From Micromonospora sp. CB01531 (GTDB lineage Bacteria > Actinomycetota > Actinomycetes > Mycobacteriales > Micromonosporaceae), in assembly GCF_001905095.1 (NCBI RefSeq), contig NZ_LWLS01000094.1, positions 186,001 to 250,000 of the forward strand: DNA of 64,000 nucleotides. The letters run 5' to 3'. The notes beneath the pieces are model-generated. The model did not search any database. It had not been told where the DNA came from and saw only the letters and a program-made list of their open reading frames with translations. Positions 39,621-47,759 of this stretch are shown here, piece after piece. Made by a program: the position numbers and the translations under genes. The number at the start of each line of letters is the position of its first letter. The stretch's first letter is position 1.

Positions 39621-40541
39621 TCAGGGTCGGGCGTCCAGGGCGAGCAGGGCGGCGCCGAGGCAGCCGGCCTCGTCGCCGAGGGCGGCCGCGACCAGGCGCG
39701 GCTCCCGGTGGAAGGTCAGCCGTCCGCGTAGCGCCCCGCGCAGCGGGTCGAGCAGCCGGGGCCCGGCCTGGGCCAGCCCGCCGCCGATCACGATCGTCTC
39801 GACGTCGAAGAGCGCCTGGGCGGTGGCGAGCCCGTCGGCGAGCGCCTCGACCGCCTCCCGCCAGACCTGGCCGGCCAGCGGTTCACCGGCCGCCGCCCGG
39901 TCCGCCACCTCGGCCGCCGTGGTCGGGGCACCGGCCAGTTCGGTGTACCGGCGGCCGATGGCCGAGGCCGACGCCACCGCCTCCAGGCAGCCCGGGCGGC
40001 CGCAGCCGCAGCGCGGGCCGCCGGGGCGTACCAGGATGTGGCCGATCTCCCCGGCGGCACCGTGCGCGCCGACGGCGGCCGACCCGTCGACCACGTGGGC
40101 GGCGGCGATGCCGGTGCCGATCGCGACGAAGAGCACGTGGCCGCCGCCGCGGCCGGCGCCGAGGCGGGCCTCCGCCAGGCCGCCCGCCCGCACGTCGTGG
40201 CCGAGCGCCGTCGGCAGGCCGAGCCGGGCCTGCGCCAGCTCCCGCAGCGGTACGTCCCGGAAGCCCACGTTCGCCGACCAGACCGCGACCCCGCGGGCCT
40301 CGTCGACCACCCCCGGTACGGCGATTCCGAAGGCCACCGGGGTGAGTCCCGCGGCGCGGGCCTTGCCGGCCAGTCCTTCGGCGACGTCGAGGATCGTCCC
40401 GATCACTGCCTCGGGGCCGCGCGCCGCCTCGGTGGCGTGCCGTTCGGCGTGCACAATCCGGCCGTCGGGGCGGACCAGGCCGCACTTCATCCCGGTGCCG
40501 CCCACGTCCAACGCGACGACGACCTCGTCGCCTGAGCTCAC
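39621..40541 (-). CDS. ROK-family sugar kinase (GlcNAc kinase-like)
   Basis: A 306-residue kinase from GTG 40541. It has the ATP motif DVGGTGMKCGLV, GHDVRAGGLAE with the catalytic Asp, GTGIAAAHVVDG, and the ROK zinc motif GEIGHILVRPGGPRCGCGRPGCLEAVAS. It lacks an N-terminal HTH, so it is an enzyme and not a NagC-type repressor. Given NagA next to it, N-acetylglucosamine or a related sugar is the likely substrate. Confidence 0.88.
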   Translation of the reverse strand: MSSGDEVVVALDVGGTGMKCGLVRPDGRIVHAERHATEAARGPEAVIGTILDVAEGLAGKARAAGLTPVAFGIAVPGVVDEARGVAVWSANVGFRDVPLRELAQARLGLPTALGHDVRAGGLAEARLGAGRGGGHVLFVAIGTGIAAAHVVDGSAAVGAHGAAGEIGHILVRPGGPRCGCGRPGCLEAVASASAIGRRYTELAGAPTTAAEVADRAAAGEPLAGQVWREAVEALADGLATAQALFDVETIVIGGGLAQAGPRLLDPLRGALRGRLTFHREPRLVAAALGDEAGCLGAALLALDARP

Positions 40542-40653
40542 GCCGTCGTCTCGCTTCGCTCGCCGACGCCGTGCGGCACCTCTGGGCTGAGCTGGCTGAT
40601 TCCCCGCCCACCGCACCCGAGCCGGTGCTTCGCGCTGAGCCCGTTGCACTCGC

Positions 40654-41583
40654 TCACGCGAGCACCACGGAGCGGGTCAGGTGCCGGGGGGCGTCCGGGT
40701 CGAGGCCGCGGCTGGTGGCCAGCGCGACGGCGAAGCGCTGGGCGAGGATCAGGTCGGCCATCGGGTCGACCGGGGTACGCCCGGCCGCCCAGCTGGTCAG
40801 CACCGTGTGGCAGCCGTGGGTACGGCTGTGCACGAAGGTGGCGCCGGTGGCCGCGACGTCTTCGGGCAGCCCGTCGGGGATCCCGCCGAACGCCCAGACC
40901 AGCCGGCCCGGGGCGGCGATCGAGATGGGGCCGTGCCGGTAGTCCATCGCCGGGTACGCCTCGGCCCAGAAGGTGGCCGCCTCGCGGCACTTCAGCGCGG
41001 CCTCCTGGGCCAGCCCGACCGTCCAGCCGCGCCCGAGGAAGGTGACCTGCTCGACCCGGGCCGGGTCGAGTGGCAGCGGGGCCCGGACGGCCACCTCGGC
41101 GTCGGCGGCCAGTCGGCCCAGGTCCTCGCCGAGGTGGGCGCGGAGCAGCGCGAGCGCGGTGGTGGCGAACCGGGTCTGCACGACTGAGCGCTCGTCGGCG
41201 AAGGGCAGGGTCACCGCGGCGTCGGCCAGCTCGACCGCCGGGGAGGTCGGGTCGCCGACCAGGACCGTGGTGGGAAGCTGGCCGCGCAGCGCGGCGAGCA
41301 GGTCCAGCACCTCGGTGGTGGTGCCGGAGCGGGTGATGGCGATGAGCCGGTCGTAGCGGCGGCCGGCGGGGAACTCGCTGGCCTGGAAGGCGTCCGTCTC
41401 GCCCTGGCCGGCGCGCTCGCGCAGCCCGGCGTACGCCGTCCCCATGAACCACGACGTGCCGCAGCCGACGACGGCGACCCGCTCGCCGGGGCGCGGCAGG
41501 CGGTCGGCGACCGTCGGGACGAGCCGCGCCGCCTCCCGCCAGCAGTCGGGCTGGCTCGCGATCTCCGCGTGCACGTACGCCAT
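40654..41583 (-). CDS. SIS-domain sugar isomerase (AgaS/GlmS-C-like)
   Basis: A 309-residue protein from ATG 41583 (GAGGAG 5 nt upstream). Two SIS domains: ERVAVVGCGTSWFMGTAYAG with ITRSGTTTEVLDLL, and VTFLGRGWTVGLAQEAALKCREA with EAYPAMDYRHGPIS. These are like the isomerase half of GlmS and AgaS. It would deaminate or isomerise an amino-sugar phosphate made by NagA. The 112-bp gap before the kinase gene may hold a second promoter. Confidence 0.87.
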   Translation of the reverse strand: MAYVHAEIASQPDCWREAARLVPTVADRLPRPGERVAVVGCGTSWFMGTAYAGLRERAGQGETDAFQASEFPAGRRYDRLIAITRSGTTTEVLDLLAALRGQLPTTVLVGDPTSPAVELADAAVTLPFADERSVVQTRFATTALALLRAHLGEDLGRLAADAEVAVRAPLPLDPARVEQVTFLGRGWTVGLAQEAALKCREAATFWAEAYPAMDYRHGPISIAAPGRLVWAFGGIPDGLPEDVAATGATFVHSRTHGCHTVLTSWAAGRTPVDPMADLILAQRFAVALATSRGLDPDAPRHLTRSVVLA

Positions 41584-41783
41584 GACAACTCCTCGCCAAG
41601 GGGAGACCTTGCGCAATACGGCGCGTTATGGCCGCCTTTCGCGCGTCATTCTGCGCGAACCGGGGTGGCTGTGGCAACCGCCTCCCAGATTGCGCAGGTC
41701 AGGGTTTTGCGCCTTGGTAGTTTCGCGCACTACTGTGCACGCAATCAATCACCGTTCGTGCAGAGTCAGGGGAGGCCCCCGAG
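41584..41783. promoter_or_regulatory. Divergent control region of the amino-sugar genes
   Basis: Multiple GCGC-centred sites: TTGCGCAA (41609-41616), an inverted repeat TTCGCGC...GCGCGAA (41638-41644, 41653-41659), ATTGCGCA (41688-41695), and TTTCGCGC (41721-41728). For the DeoR gene TTGCGC (41707-41712), N18, TACTGT (41731-41736) is a fair promoter. These repeats are the likely DeoR operators, suggesting autoregulation and repression of the SIS gene. Confidence 0.6.
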
Positions 41784-42569
41784 GTGGACCGGTACGCCCG
41801 ATGGAACGCCCTGCTCGAGATGCTGACTGACAGCGGCCGGGTCAGCGTCGAGGAGGCGGCCGAGCGCCTGGACGTCTCCCAGGCCACCATCCGGCGTGAC
41901 TTCGACCAGCTCGCCCAGCAGCAGATGATCACGCGTACCCGGGGCGGGGCGGTCGCCAACGGGGTGTCGTACGACCTGCCGCTGCGCTACAAGACCGCCA
42001 AGCACTCGGCCGAGAAGCAGCGGATCGGGGCGGCCGCCGCGGCGCTGGTGTCCCCGGGCACCGTGGTCGGCCTGAACGGTGGCACCACCAGCACCGAGGT
42101 GGCCCGGGCCCTCGCCGTCCGGCCGGACCTCAACACCAGCGCCGAGGGCGCCCAGCTCACCGTGGTCACCAACGCGCTGAACATCGCCAACGAGCTGCTG
42201 GTCCGCTCCCGGATGAAGGTGGTGGTGGCCGGCGGTGTGGTCCGGCCGAAGTCATTCGAGCTGGTCGGCCCGTTGGGCGGGGCGCTGCTGCGCGAGGTGA
42301 CCCTGGACGTCGCGCTGCTCGGCGTGGACGCGATCGACCCGCAGCTCGGCGCCGCCGCCCATCACGAGGGTGAGGCGGCGATGAACAGCCTGATGGTGGC
42401 CCGGGCCAAGCGGGTGGTGGTGATCGCCGACTCGTCCAAGCTGGGCGGTCACGCCTTCGCCCGGATCTGCCCGGTGGACCGGGTGGAGACGCTGGTCACC
42501 GACTCCGGCGCGGCTCCCGCCGTGGTGCAGGCGTTCCGGGACGCCGGGGTGCAGGTCATCTGCGCCTGA
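41784..42569 (+). CDS. DeoR/GlpR-family transcriptional regulator
   Basis: A 261-residue protein from GTG 41784 (GGGGAGG upstream). N-terminal DeoR HTH: RWNALLEMLTDSGRVSVEEAAERLDVSQATIRRDFDQL. The C-terminal sensor has GLNGGTTSTEVARAL, VVVAGGVVRPKSFELVGPL and VVVIADSSKLG, typical of sugar-phosphate-binding repressors. It is divergent from the SIS gene and likely controls the NagA cluster. Confidence 0.93.
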   Translation: MDRYARWNALLEMLTDSGRVSVEEAAERLDVSQATIRRDFDQLAQQQMITRTRGGAVANGVSYDLPLRYKTAKHSAEKQRIGAAAAALVSPGTVVGLNGGTTSTEVARALAVRPDLNTSAEGAQLTVVTNALNIANELLVRSRMKVVVAGGVVRPKSFELVGPLGGALLREVTLDVALLGVDAIDPQLGAAAHHEGEAAMNSLMVARAKRVVVIADSSKLGGHAFARICPVDRVETLVTDSGAAPAVVQAFRDAGVQVICA

Positions 42570-42614
42570 CCGGCCGGGAAAGCCCCTCTCGGCAACTCGG
42601 TTGAGCGAGTCGCT

Positions 42615-42654
42615 GCATACCCGGTATTGCAGCCGGCTGCATACCAAGTATGGT
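42615..42654 (+). promoter_or_regulatory. Promoter with two GCATACC-type operators
   Basis: GCATACCCGGTATTGC (42615-42630) and GCATACCAAGTATGGT (42639-42654) are two related dyads 24 bp apart. TTGCAG (42627-42632), N16, TATGGT (42649-42654) is a promoter that they overlap. A repressor is implied; none is encoded next to it. Confidence 0.6.
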
Positions 42655-42688
42655 GTGCGCTGTCACCTATACATCGGGGGAGGTCAGC

Positions 42689-43699
42689 TTGTCGGCTGTC
42701 CTGGAGATCGAGGGTCTCCGCAAGACGTACCGGAGCCGCAAACGCGGGGTGCGACACGCGCTCGACGGCTTCGACATGCGGGTCGAGGCCGGGCAGGTGC
42801 ACGGCTTCCTGGGCCCGAACGGTTCGGGCAAGACCACCACCCTGCGTACGCTGCTCGGCCTCATCCGGCCCAACGATGGCCGGATGGCGCTCCTCGGCCA
42901 CGAGCTGCCGCAGGCGCTGCCAGCCGTGGCCGGTCAGGTCGGGGCCATCGTGGAGAGTCCGCAGTTCTTCCCGCACTTCTCGGCCCGGGACACCCTCGGC
43001 CTGCTCGCCCAGGCGGGCGAGCTGCCGCGGCAACGGGTCGACGAGGTGCTGGAGCTGGTCGGGCTCCGGGACCGGGCCGGCGAGCGGGTCAAGACCTACT
43101 CACTGGGCATGAAGCAGCGGCTGGCGGTCGCCTCGGCGCTGCTCAAGAACCCGAAGCTGCTGATCCTGGACGAGCCCGCCAACGGCCTCGACCCGGGCGG
43201 CATCCGGGAGATGCGCAGCCTGATGCGGGACCTGGCCGGCGCGGGGATGACCGTGGTGCTCTCCAGCCACATCCTCGGCGAGATCCAGCTCATATGCGAC
43301 TCGGTCACCATCATCTCACTGGGTCGGCGGGTCGCGTTCGGGCCGGTCGAGCAGGTGCTCGCCGCCCACTCGCAGGGCACCGTACGGGTCCGGCTGGAGG
43401 CGGTCATCGACCTGCCGCGAGCTGCCGACGCGCTCACCCGGGCCGGCATCCGGGTGAGCGCCACGGAACCGGACCACCTGCTGCTCACCGGCGTCGACAA
43501 GCCGGCCTCGGTCAGCCGCCTCCTCGCCGAGCAGGGCCTGTACGTCAGCGAGCTGACGCCGGTCGCGGTCGACCTGGAGAGCGTCTTCCTCGAACTGACC
43601 GCCACCGCGCCGGTTCCCGGCCAGCACCGGCAGGTCGACCAGTCCACGAAGGTCGGTGAGCCGGGCTCCGCCGGCGCCGGAGGAGGTTGGGGCGCATGA
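42689..43699 (+). CDS. ABC transporter ATP-binding protein (exporter)
   Basis: A 336-residue protein. The TTG at 42689 is chosen for GGGAGG 5 nt upstream; an ATG at 42650 lies in the promoter. Walker A GPNGSGKTT, signature YSLGMKQRL, Walker B LLILDEPANGLDP, and SSHILGEI. The C-terminal domain (about 230-310) is as in antibiotic-type exporters such as the bacitracin/nisin self-protection family. It overlaps its permease (ATGA). Confidence 0.9.
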   Translation: MSAVLEIEGLRKTYRSRKRGVRHALDGFDMRVEAGQVHGFLGPNGSGKTTTLRTLLGLIRPNDGRMALLGHELPQALPAVAGQVGAIVESPQFFPHFSARDTLGLLAQAGELPRQRVDEVLELVGLRDRAGERVKTYSLGMKQRLAVASALLKNPKLLILDEPANGLDPGGIREMRSLMRDLAGAGMTVVLSSHILGEIQLICDSVTIISLGRRVAFGPVEQVLAAHSQGTVRVRLEAVIDLPRAADALTRAGIRVSATEPDHLLLTGVDKPASVSRLLAEQGLYVSELTPVAVDLESVFLELTATAPVPGQHRQVDQSTKVGEPGSAGAGGGWGA

Positions 43700-44709
43700 G
43701 CCTGTACGTCACCGAACTGCGCCGGCTTTCCAAGCGCCGGCTCACCCGGCTGCTGCTGGTCCTGCTGCTGCTCGGGCTGGCCGGGGTGGCCACCGCCTTC
43801 AGCTTCTCCAGCCACAAGCTTTCCCCGGCCGTCGTTGCCGAAGCGCAGGCGAAGGCGGACGCCGACTACCGGCAGGCGGTCAAGGACTGGGAGCGGTCCG
43901 TCACCGAGTGCGACGCCGCTGCCGCGCGTGGCGAGAAGACCGAGGATCGCTACGGCCCGGACTGCGGTCGCCAGTGGCAGCCGCAGCCGGAGATGTTCGA
44001 CCCGAAGTGGAACCTGCCCTACCAGTTCGACTTCCGGGCCGAATTTCCCATGTTCATCGCCGTGTTCGCCGGCGCGGTGGCGCTCTTCGCGTTCATCGTC
44101 GGCGCCTCCTTCGTCGGGGCCGAGTGGAGCACCGGCGGGATGATGAACCTGCTGCTCTGGCGGCCGAAGCGACTCGCCGTGCTGGGCGCCAAGCTGGCCG
44201 CGCTGCTCACCACGGTGCTCGGGGTGAGCGTCGTGCTCGGGGCGTTCTGGACGCTGGCCTTCTGGCTGATCGGCACCTACAAGGGGACCACCGCCAAGGT
44301 GACCGCCGGGGTCTGGCGCTCGATCGGGCTCGATGGTCTGCGGGCGGTCGGGCTCGTCCTGGCGGTCGGCGCGGTCGCCTTCGCGCTGGCCTCGCTCGGC
44401 CGGCACACCGCGATGGCGCTCGGCGCTGCCGTGGCGGTCTTCGCGATCAGCGAGGTCGCCATCCGCATCGCGGTCGGCGTCCTCGGCGTTGCGTTCGGCG
44501 ACCGGTTCGTCCTCTCCACGTACGCGCAGGCGTGGTTCATGAAACAGGTGCAGCTGCTCGACTACGACGCGTGCGAGTTCACCAAGGGCGAGTGCAAGCC
44601 CGCCGAACTGCTGATCACCTGGCAGGACTCGGCCTTGGTGTTCGGCGTGGGCTTCGCGGTGGTGCTGGTCGGCGCGTTCTGGCTGATGCGCCGGCGGGAC
44701 ATCTCCTGA
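43696..44709 (+). CDS. ABC transporter permease
   Basis: A 337-residue membrane protein from ATG 43696. TM1 (about 18-36), a large extracytoplasmic loop with four Cys (CDAAAARGEKTEDRYGPDC and CEFTKGEC elsewhere) that could form disulphides, then five more helices, ending VLVGAFWLMRRRDIS. It pairs with the preceding ATPase; the substrate is unknown. Confidence 0.88.
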   Translation: MSLYVTELRRLSKRRLTRLLLVLLLLGLAGVATAFSFSSHKLSPAVVAEAQAKADADYRQAVKDWERSVTECDAAAARGEKTEDRYGPDCGRQWQPQPEMFDPKWNLPYQFDFRAEFPMFIAVFAGAVALFAFIVGASFVGAEWSTGGMMNLLLWRPKRLAVLGAKLAALLTTVLGVSVVLGAFWTLAFWLIGTYKGTTAKVTAGVWRSIGLDGLRAVGLVLAVGAVAFALASLGRHTAMALGAAVAVFAISEVAIRIAVGVLGVAFGDRFVLSTYAQAWFMKQVQLLDYDACEFTKGECKPAELLITWQDSALVFGVGFAVVLVGAFWLMRRRDIS

Positions 44710-44830
44710 CCGCTGGGCGGTGTCCGCGGCGCGGACCCCGCGTCCGATGCGGCCGGGGCGGGCCCTGGTTACGCTGGGGTCCCCCCGGCCGGCGGTAGCC
44801 GTGCCGGTCGCCCGCCTCCCGAGGAGCGCC

Positions 44831-45271
44831 ATGCCCGCCGACGCCTCCGCGGCCGCCACCGACCGGCCCGAGCCGTCCGGGCCCGCCGACGTCGCCCGCC
44901 GGGAGGCCGGCGTCACCGTCCCCCCGCCCCGCTCCGCCCCGGCCGTCGAGGCCGATCCGTCCCCGCCCGCCGTCCCGCCGCCGGCCGCCGCCGACGCCCC
45001 GCCGGCCGAGGCCGCCGACGACCAGCCGGCCGACGTCGCGGCCGGCCTGACCGAGCGGGAGCGGCGGATCCTCACCTTCGAGCAGCAGTGGTGGAAGCAC
45101 GCCGGTGCCAAGGAGCAGGCCATCCGGGACACCTTCGGGCTCTCTGCCACCCGGTACTACCAGTTGCTCAACGCGCTGCTCGACCACCCGGCCGCGCTGG
45201 CCGCCGAGCCGGTGCTGATCGGCCGGCTGCGCCGGTTGCGCTCTTCCCGGACCCGCAACCGGCGGCGTTGA
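44831..45271 (+). CDS. DUF3263 protein
   Basis: A 146-residue protein from ATG 44831 (GAGGAG 4 nt upstream). The first 75 residues are Pro/Ala-rich and disordered. The C-terminal 65 residues are the DUF3263 domain (LTFEQQWWKHAGAKEQAIRD, LSATRYYQLLNALLDHPAAL), a small helix-turn-helix-like actinobacterial fold. A role as DNA-binding protein is likely but not shown. Confidence 0.85.
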   Translation: MPADASAAATDRPEPSGPADVARREAGVTVPPPRSAPAVEADPSPPAVPPPAAADAPPAEAADDQPADVAAGLTERERRILTFEQQWWKHAGAKEQAIRDTFGLSATRYYQLLNALLDHPAALAAEPVLIGRLRRLRSSRTRNRRR

Positions 45272-45457
45272 CGGCCCACTTCTCCTTGCGGGCCGCCGCT
45301 TGCCGGCTGTCAGCGGCCCGTGGTGAGGTGCCTGGGGCATATCGGGTGCGTTGCGGGATCCGTCCCGGTCAGCGCCCGCATGGCGTCCGCCGCTCCGGGT
45401 AGGCCGGGGAGGCGACGTCAGCGGCGCGGAGCTGGGGCGGACGGAGGGAGCTGACGG

Positions 45458-46360
45458 ATGGGGGCACCAGATCACCGGTACCTGACGGGGAGCCGGCCGG
45501 CGCGGCCGGTCGGAACGGCGCCGATGATGCGGGTCCGGTCCGCCTCCGATCCGGCGCCGGGCCGGGCGGAGAACGAGGACGTCGTCTTTCAGCTCGGGCC
45601 GTTGGTCGGGGTCCTCGACGGGGCCACCGTGCCGGAGGGCTTCGACACCGGCTGCGTGCACGGTCCGGCCTGGTACGTCCGCCACCTGGCCGCCCGGATC
45701 GGCCTGGCCATCGCGGCCCGGCCGGCGGCCACGCTGATGAGCAGCCTCGCGGCGGCGATCCTGGCGGTCCGGGCGGACCACGGCGGGGAGTGCGACCTCG
45801 ACCACCCGGGCACCCCGTCGTCCACGGTCTGTCTGCTCCGGGAGGGCGGCGACCAGGTGGACTACCTGGTGCTCTGCGACAGCCCGCTGGTGCTGGACGC
45901 CGGCGGCGAGGTCAGCGTGGTCTCCGACGAGCGGCTGGACGCGGCGCTCGCGGACCTGCGCGGCACCGCCGCCGCGCTGCCCGACGGGGACGCCGACCCG
46001 GTGACCCGGTTCCGCCGGTCGGTGACCGTGCAGCGGGCTCGGATGAATCGGACCCACGGCTACTGGGCGGCCGCCGCCGACCCGGACGCGGCGTACCACG
46101 CGGTGACCGGGACGCTGCCGCTGCGCGGGCCGGGGGCGGTGCGGCGCGCGGCCCTGCTCAGCGACGGCGCATCCTGCGCGGTCGAGCAGTTCGGCCTCTT
46201 CGACTGGGCCGGCCTGCTCGACGTGACCGCCGCGGAGGGGCCGGAGGGGTTGATCGGCCGGGTACGGGCGGCCGAGCGGGACCATCCGGACCGGCTGCGC
46301 CGGCACAAGCGGACCGATGACGCCTCGGTGGTGTTCTGCGAGTTCGGCGCGGCGGACTGA
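45458..46360 (+). CDS. PP2C-like phosphatase-fold protein
   Basis: A 300-residue protein. The PP2C-type elements are VRSASDPAPGRAENEDVVFQ, VGVLDGATVPEGFDTGC, DYLVLCDSPLVLDAGGEV, and RRHKRTDDASVVFCEF at the end; Asp residues in DGAT and in TDDAS fit metal sites. Some usual acidic positions are less clear, so activity is uncertain. It stands alone. Confidence 0.7.
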   Translation: MGAPDHRYLTGSRPARPVGTAPMMRVRSASDPAPGRAENEDVVFQLGPLVGVLDGATVPEGFDTGCVHGPAWYVRHLAARIGLAIAARPAATLMSSLAAAILAVRADHGGECDLDHPGTPSSTVCLLREGGDQVDYLVLCDSPLVLDAGGEVSVVSDERLDAALADLRGTAAALPDGDADPVTRFRRSVTVQRARMNRTHGYWAAAADPDAAYHAVTGTLPLRGPGAVRRAALLSDGASCAVEQFGLFDWAGLLDVTAAEGPEGLIGRVRAAERDHPDRLRRHKRTDDASVVFCEFGAAD

Positions 46361-46510
46361 AGCCGGCGGACTGAAGAAGGTCCGGTCGGCCGACAACGGA
46401 GCGTGATGCGGAACACCGAGGGGGTACGACCGGCCGGTACCCTCCGCCGGACCGCCAGTCCGGGGTCAAAGGGGTGGACTTGGGCCGGTACGACCGGCAG
46501 ACTGCGGCTC

Positions 46511-47020
46511 GTGACGCGTGCCGTACGACTGGAGCCGGTGAACGAGGGAAACCTGGAGCCGTTGCTCTCCGTAGCAGCCGCCGAGGCGGAACCGGAGGAC
46601 GTCATGCCCCCGGTGGAGGCCCCGGCCGGCTGGTCGCTGGCCCGTCGGGACGCGTTCCGGGAGTTCCACCGGGCCAGCTTCGGCGGCCTGGACGGCCCCA
46701 CCCGCACCCTGATGTTCGCGATCGTGGCCGGCGGCGAGGTGGTCGGCATGGTGCGGATGACCCGCCGTGACGACCCCGGCACGGTGGAGACCGGGATGTG
46801 GCTGGGGCGCTCGGCCCGGGGTCAGGGCCTCGGCGCGGCAGCTCTGCGGGAATTGCTGAACGCCGCCGCGGCGGCCGGCATGCGTACCGTGGTCGCGGAG
46901 ACGACCCCGGACAATCACGGTGCGGTATCCGTGCTGAAGAAATGTGGCGCGGAATTGTGCGAGAAAGACGGTAAGTTGTACGCGAAAATGTGCCTCGATT
47001 CCGCACTTCCCGCCAGCTGA
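46511..47020 (+). CDS. GNAT-family N-acetyltransferase
   Basis: A 169-residue protein from GTG 46511. Acetyl-CoA motif: METGMWLGRSARGQGLGAAALRELLNAA, with the RGQGLG P-loop, followed by VAETTPDNHGAVSVLKKCGAEL. The N-terminal segment (VRLEPVNEGNLEPLLSV) is typical. The acceptor is unknown. Confidence 0.85.
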   Translation: MTRAVRLEPVNEGNLEPLLSVAAAEAEPEDVMPPVEAPAGWSLARRDAFREFHRASFGGLDGPTRTLMFAIVAGGEVVGMVRMTRRDDPGTVETGMWLGRSARGQGLGAAALRELLNAAAAAGMRTVVAETTPDNHGAVSVLKKCGAELCEKDGKLYAKMCLDSALPAS

Positions 47021-47159
47021 GCTTCTCCTCTCCGTTCTGCGCGATATCACCTTCTCCCTGTTCACGGCGGACCGTCTGTCCGGTTTGCCCGACCGCTGCC
47101 CGGCTCTGCCCGGCTGTCTGGTTAACCGGTGACACACGTCTCTGGAATTGCGTGGAGAC

Positions 47160-47184
47160 GTTTTGCGGATGGGGTCCCGGGTAC
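47160..47184 (+). promoter_or_regulatory. SigB/SigF-type stress promoter of the gas-vesicle operon
   Basis: GTTT (47160-47163), 15 nt, GGGTAC (47179-47184). The Streptomyces SigB consensus is GNNT-N14-16-GGGTAY and the mycobacterial SigF consensus is similar. The start of transcription would be near 47190, leaving a leader of about 120 nt to the first gene at 47311. Nothing else in the 290-bp gap 47021-47310 looks like a gene. Confidence 0.62.
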
Positions 47185-47310
47185 TGCCCGCCGGGTCCGC
47201 TGATACGGGACACCCGGTCGCAGGCCCAATTCCGCTGGCCCCCGGCAGCTGTTTTCCGGCCTGCTCCGCACAAACGGTGTCCGCGTCCGCCGGGGAGCGA
47301 AGGAGAACGT

Positions 47311-47757
47311 ATGAAGAGCGGAGCACGGGTAGCGCTGGCGGTGGGTTTCGGCTACCTCCTCGGCCGCCGCCGGAAGCTGCGTACCGCCCTCACTCTGGCC
47401 GCCGCGGTGGCGGTCGGGCGGGCCAGCAAGGACCCCGGTGGCCTGCTGAGGTACGGCAGCGACCTGGTGAACTCCTCGCCCCAGTTGAGCAACCTCAGCA
47501 AGCTGGGCGGACCGCTCGCCACGGCCGGCCGGGCCGCGGCGACCGCCGCCGCCGGCAGCGGCATCGACGCGCTGAGCGGGAAGCTGCGCGGCAGCGCCGA
47601 CGCGTTGCGCCGCCGTTCCGGCGGCGACCGGCAGGACGAGGAGGCGGCGACCGGCGAGCGCTCGGCCCCGGACGAGGAGCAGGAACTCGACGAGCAGCCC
47701 GAGACGTGGGACGACGAGGACCGCGCCGAGACCGGCGCTCGGCGGCGGAGGCGGTGA
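47311..47757 (+). CDS. First gene of gas-vesicle operon: small membrane-associated protein
   Basis: A 148-residue protein from ATG 47311 (AAGGAG 6 nt upstream). An N-terminal hydrophobic segment (VALAVGFGYLLG) with basic RRRKLR, then a second hydrophobic stretch (ALTLAAAVAVGRAS), then a Ser/Gly/Ala region and an acidic/basic tail (EEQELDEQPETWDDEDRAE). It may tether to the membrane. No family is recognised. Its stop overlaps the next gene region, so they are in one transcript. Confidence 0.65.
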   Translation: MKSGARVALAVGFGYLLGRRRKLRTALTLAAAVAVGRASKDPGGLLRYGSDLVNSSPQLSNLSKLGGPLATAGRAAATAAAGSGIDALSGKLRGSADALRRRSGGDRQDEEAATGERSAPDEEQELDEQPETWDDEDRAETGARRRRR

Positions 47758-47759
47758 GC

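Noticed and set aside
40542..40653. An extra small gene between the ROK and SIS genes
   Set aside because: No start with a ribosome site or coherent frame; treated as an intergenic leader.
46403..46510. A longer N-terminus for the GNAT protein from an ATG at 46403
   Set aside because: The 36 extra codons look non-coding and the conserved sequence begins at the GTG at 46511.
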